Assembly (NCBI GenBank): GCA_937892095.1
Contig: CALAVC010000010.1
Coordinates: 1 to 9,133 of the forward strand
Direction: 5' to 3'
Origin: an uncultured Bacteroidales bacterium
Lineage (GTDB): Bacteria; Bacteroidota; Bacteroidia; Bacteroidales; Marinilabiliaceae
Length of the DNA stretch: 9,133 bases
Part shown: piece after piece, positions 7,401-9,133 of the stretch
How positions within the stretch are numbered: the stretch's first letter is position 1
How the letters are laid out: each line of letters begins with the position of its first letter
Translations under genes and position numbers: made by a program
Notes under the pieces: generated by a model
What the model was told of the DNA's origin: nothing
What the model saw: only the letters and a program-made list of their open reading frames with translations
Database searches by the model: none

Positions 7401-8206
7401 TCTGTGAGTATTTTGAGCATTTCAATAGAATCTTCCGCACCGGAAGCAAGTACTGCTTCCTGCAATTCAGGCAGTGCAAAATGGTAAACGCAATCAATAT
7501 CGCCTGTGCCTAACGCAATAGACGCAAGTCTTGAAGGTAACGGTTCAGCGGTTACTACAACAATATGGGGTAAATGACCTTTTCTATTTCGAATCAATCC
7601 AAGTGCTTCCGTACGGCTGTTTTGTGCTCTATCACTTCTTATTGTCCATTTTGCAGAAATTGAGGCATGTAAAATGGGCAATCCGCCATTCTCTTTCCTC
7701 AAATCCGCCCAAGTACATACATTATCATCGACAATCAGTTTGCTGGCGTTTATTACTTTATCCTCCTCAGTCTCACGGTAAACCACAACGTCCGGCGCGA
7801 CCATATAATCATTACCTAAACTCGCGGCTAATTCCGCATTCTGCCTGACAAAAGCATTTAGTGAATCCAAATGTGCATATTGAGCGAAACTGCTTGTCTT
7901 GATAGCATTTCTATTTCCTAATTTAGTAATATGCCATTTACCCGGACGCAGATTTTGCAAGTGTGGGAATGTCGCCAATAGGAACTCCATGTTTATCTGC
8001 TCGAACTTTGCTCCAGACGATTGACCTACGATTTTCTCATGCACTTCCGCCATCAACTTTTCGGCAATATGCCGCGCAATAAACTTAGACAATTCCGAAG
8101 ACTTGTCTGCATTGCTTGGAACATTGTTGTTGTCAATGGTCAAGACATTACTCGTTAGCAACTGTTTGTGATAATTCTTCCTTGCTTGCGATATTATTGA
8201 TTCCAT
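7346..8206 (-). CDS. NgoMIV-type type II restriction endonuclease (predicted GCCGGC), altered C-terminal tail
   Basis: This 286-residue protein closely matches NgoMIV, a tetrameric type IIF enzyme that cuts GCCGGC. From memory NgoMIV is also about 286 residues. Its known key residues align here with an offset of one: Glu69, Asp139 (APDVVV), Ser184-Ala-Lys186 (SAKWTIR) and Glu200 for metal binding and catalysis, and Arg190, Asp192 and Arg193 (RSDR) for reading the site. The block SDRAQNSRTEALGLIRNRKG to ALGTGDIDCVYHFAL is family-typical. The ATG at 8206 gives the expected N-terminus (MESIISQARKNYHKQLL, SNADKSS) and overlaps the methylase end by 59 bp in another frame. Family similarity stops at GKRLK (270-274). 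The last 12 residues (QLLIILTKQVMM) are out-of-frame methyltransferase sequence. The catalytic core is intact, so activity is likely. Confidence 0.93.
   Translation of the reverse strand: MESIISQARKNYHKQLLTSNVLTIDNNNVPSNADKSSELSKFIARHIAEKLMAEVHEKIVGQSSGAKFEQINMEFLLATFPHLQNLRPGKWHITKLGNRNAIKTSSFAQYAHLDSLNAFVRQNAELAASLGNDYMVAPDVVVYRETEEDKVINASKLIVDDNVCTWADLRKENGGLPILHASISAKWTIRSDRAQNSRTEALGLIRNRKGHLPHIVVVTAEPLPSRLASIALGTGDIDCVYHFALPELQEAVLASGAEDSIEMLKILTEGKRLKQLLIILTKQVMM
7385..7400 (-). other. Fusion junction between NgoMIV-like gene and methyltransferase 2
   Basis: On the minus strand this 16-bp stretch (GGGAAAACGATTAAAA) is shared by two reading frames that both make family sense. One gives GKRLK, the conserved end of the NgoMIV-type enzyme. 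The other gives GKTIK, which fits the segment that follows motif VI in C5 methyltransferases. Left of it only the methyltransferase frame looks real; right of it only the endonuclease frame does. This is what a deletion at a short shared sequence would leave, or a false assembly join. Confidence 0.75.
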
Positions 8207-9091
8207 GGTCTAAAACTTTTACAATTTGTAAACCTACTGCTTTTGCCACGGGGGGCGGGAAGGCATTCCCAATCATGCGACAGGCTCTTGTCTTTTTGTT
8301 GCCAAAATTCCACTCGTCAGGAAACCCCTGAATACGTGCAATCATTCGTGGTGTGAGTTTTGGCAAACCGATAAAGTCAGGTTCGGGAGCAGAGTCTGCC
8401 ACTCCATTTCCATTTACCCCCATTGCTTCCCACGCTTTCCTTGCACGCGTCGGTCCCAAATCAGGTCCTCCATGTTTTTTACTGCCTCCAACAATAGTTG
8501 GCGCAATAGAATTTGCTTTTTCTTTCCATTGCCCAGCTTCTTTCCATCCGTTTTCAGCCATTAAGTCATACAGAACTTCTCCTACAGACGGATGAGCATT
8601 TCCGACTTTTGATGGGTATGTGAAAGTATCCTCCAATTGTTTCGATATGCCAATAATTACAACACGTGGGCGTAATTGTGGCACGCCGTAGTCAGACGCA
8701 TTCAGTAATTTAATATGTGCGGAATATCCTAACTGTCTCAACTTAGTCATTATGGCATTTCTGTACATATCAAACGAAGGAGACAAAAGCCCTCTAACAT
8801 TCTCAATCATAACCACTTTTGGCTGAATCTCCTCTACCAATCGCAACATTTCAGGAAACAAGTCGCGTTCATCATCAGCTCCAAGCTGTTTTCCTGCAAT
8901 ACTAAAGGGAGGACATGGTACGCCTCCTGCCAACAGATCAATTTTACCTTTGTATGGTTTACCATCAAAGACGCGAACATCTATGCATTGGACATTCCAT
9001 TGAGGGCGGTTGGCTTTAAGGCATTCACAATACTCGCTTTCATATTCAACGAGTGCGATATGCTCAAAACCTGCTTGTTCCAGACCTAAAG
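8148..9091 (-). CDS. C5 cytosine methyltransferase of NaeI/NgoMIV type (predicted GCCGGC), N-terminus missing
   Basis: This enzyme should methylate a cytosine in GCCGGC and protect host DNA from the NgoMIV-like endonuclease that follows it. Visible in order are the end of motif I (SLGLEQAGF), motif II (ALVEYESEYCECLKANRP), motif IV GGVPCPPFS with the catalytic Cys codon at 8913-8915, motif VI ENVRGLL, motif VIII QLRPRVVIIG, a TRD with TIVGGSKKHGGPDLGPTRARKAW (split here as TIVGGSKKHG and GPDLGPTRARKAW) typical of NaeI-type methylases, motif IX LTPRMIARIQGFPDEW and motif X RMIGNAFPPPVAKAV. An ATG at 9123-9125 gives an apparent start, but those first residues (MTGVQTCALPI) are translated adapter. 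The real start and the FxGxGG of motif I lie beyond the contig, perhaps 10-20 residues away. The gene overlaps the endonuclease start by 59 bp. No controller gene is seen. Confidence 0.93.
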
Positions 9092-9133
9092 AGATCGGAA
9101 GAGCACACGTCTGAACTCCAGTCACACTTGAAT
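9092..9133 (+). other. Illumina TruSeq adapter with index, sequencing artefact
   Basis: From 9092 (or 9093, if the first A is insert sequence) the sequence begins AGATCGGAAGAGCACACG and continues through the standard TruSeq read-1 adapter to GTCAC at 9121-9125. It is followed by ACTTGA at 9126-9131, which matches TruSeq index 8, and AT, the first bases after the index. This is not genomic DNA. Its minus-strand translation, MTGVQTCALPI, is a familiar contaminant peptide. Genomic sequence ends near 9091. Confidence 0.98.

Noticed and set aside
7089..7487. Plus-strand open frame of 132 codons across the R-M junction
   Set aside because: It lies opposite two well-supported minus-strand genes and its product is low-complexity, with no family features.
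6172..9091. New multi-gene defence system rather than two R-M systems
   Set aside because: All four genes fit known methylase and endonuclease types; the unusual part is their fusion, not a new component.
9092..9125. Apparent methyltransferase N-terminus MTGVQTCALPI with an ATG start
   Set aside because: It is the translation of the Illumina adapter, not genomic sequence.

Overview
The window looks like part of a Bacteroidales genome (Prevotella- or Muribaculaceae-like, by inference from gene types). It is most likely a contig from a short-read assembly, because its right end runs into Illumina TruSeq adapter sequence (about 9092-9133). No RNA gene, CRISPR array, transposase or integrase is visible. 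Genes fill almost all of it and no gene-free stretch exceeds 25 bp.

Left block, + strand, 1-6157: four closely packed genes that look like one operon. They are the 3' part of a MltD-type lytic transglycosylase with a C-terminal LysM domain, a secreted protein with a beta-barrel look and no recognised family, a Pif1/RecD-like SF1B helicase with a C-terminal TPR region, and a large exported TPR protein. The first two overlap by ATGA and the next gaps are 3 and 23 bp. A hand count of 4741-4860 gives 53% G+C.

Right block, - strand, 9091 down to 6172: a restriction-modification cluster meeting the first operon tail to tail across 14 bp. Read in its own direction it has: (i) a C5 cytosine methyltransferase of the NaeI/NgoMIV (GCCGGC) type, whose first residues are lost and replaced by adapter; (ii) an NgoMIV-type endonuclease overlapping it by 59 bp, with every active-site and DNA-reading residue I can place retained; (iii) the C-terminal part of a second C5 methyltransferase, with motifs VIII-X and the target-recognition region but no motifs I-VI; (iv) a second, small PD-(D/E)xK-like endonuclease overlapping (iii) by ATGA. 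The second module is much more AT-rich (32.5% G+C at 6541-6660) than the first (52% at 8341-8460), so the two probably have different origins.

The main anomaly is at 7385-7400. The endonuclease gene of system 1 passes directly, out of frame, into the middle of the methyltransferase gene of system 2. The sequence missing there would encode the catalytic half of methyltransferase 2. Either a microhomology deletion fused two tandem R-M systems and left endonuclease 2 without its own methylase, or the assembly is chimeric. The adapter at the contig end is a reason to take the second option seriously. I see no clearly new defence system beyond this fused pair.
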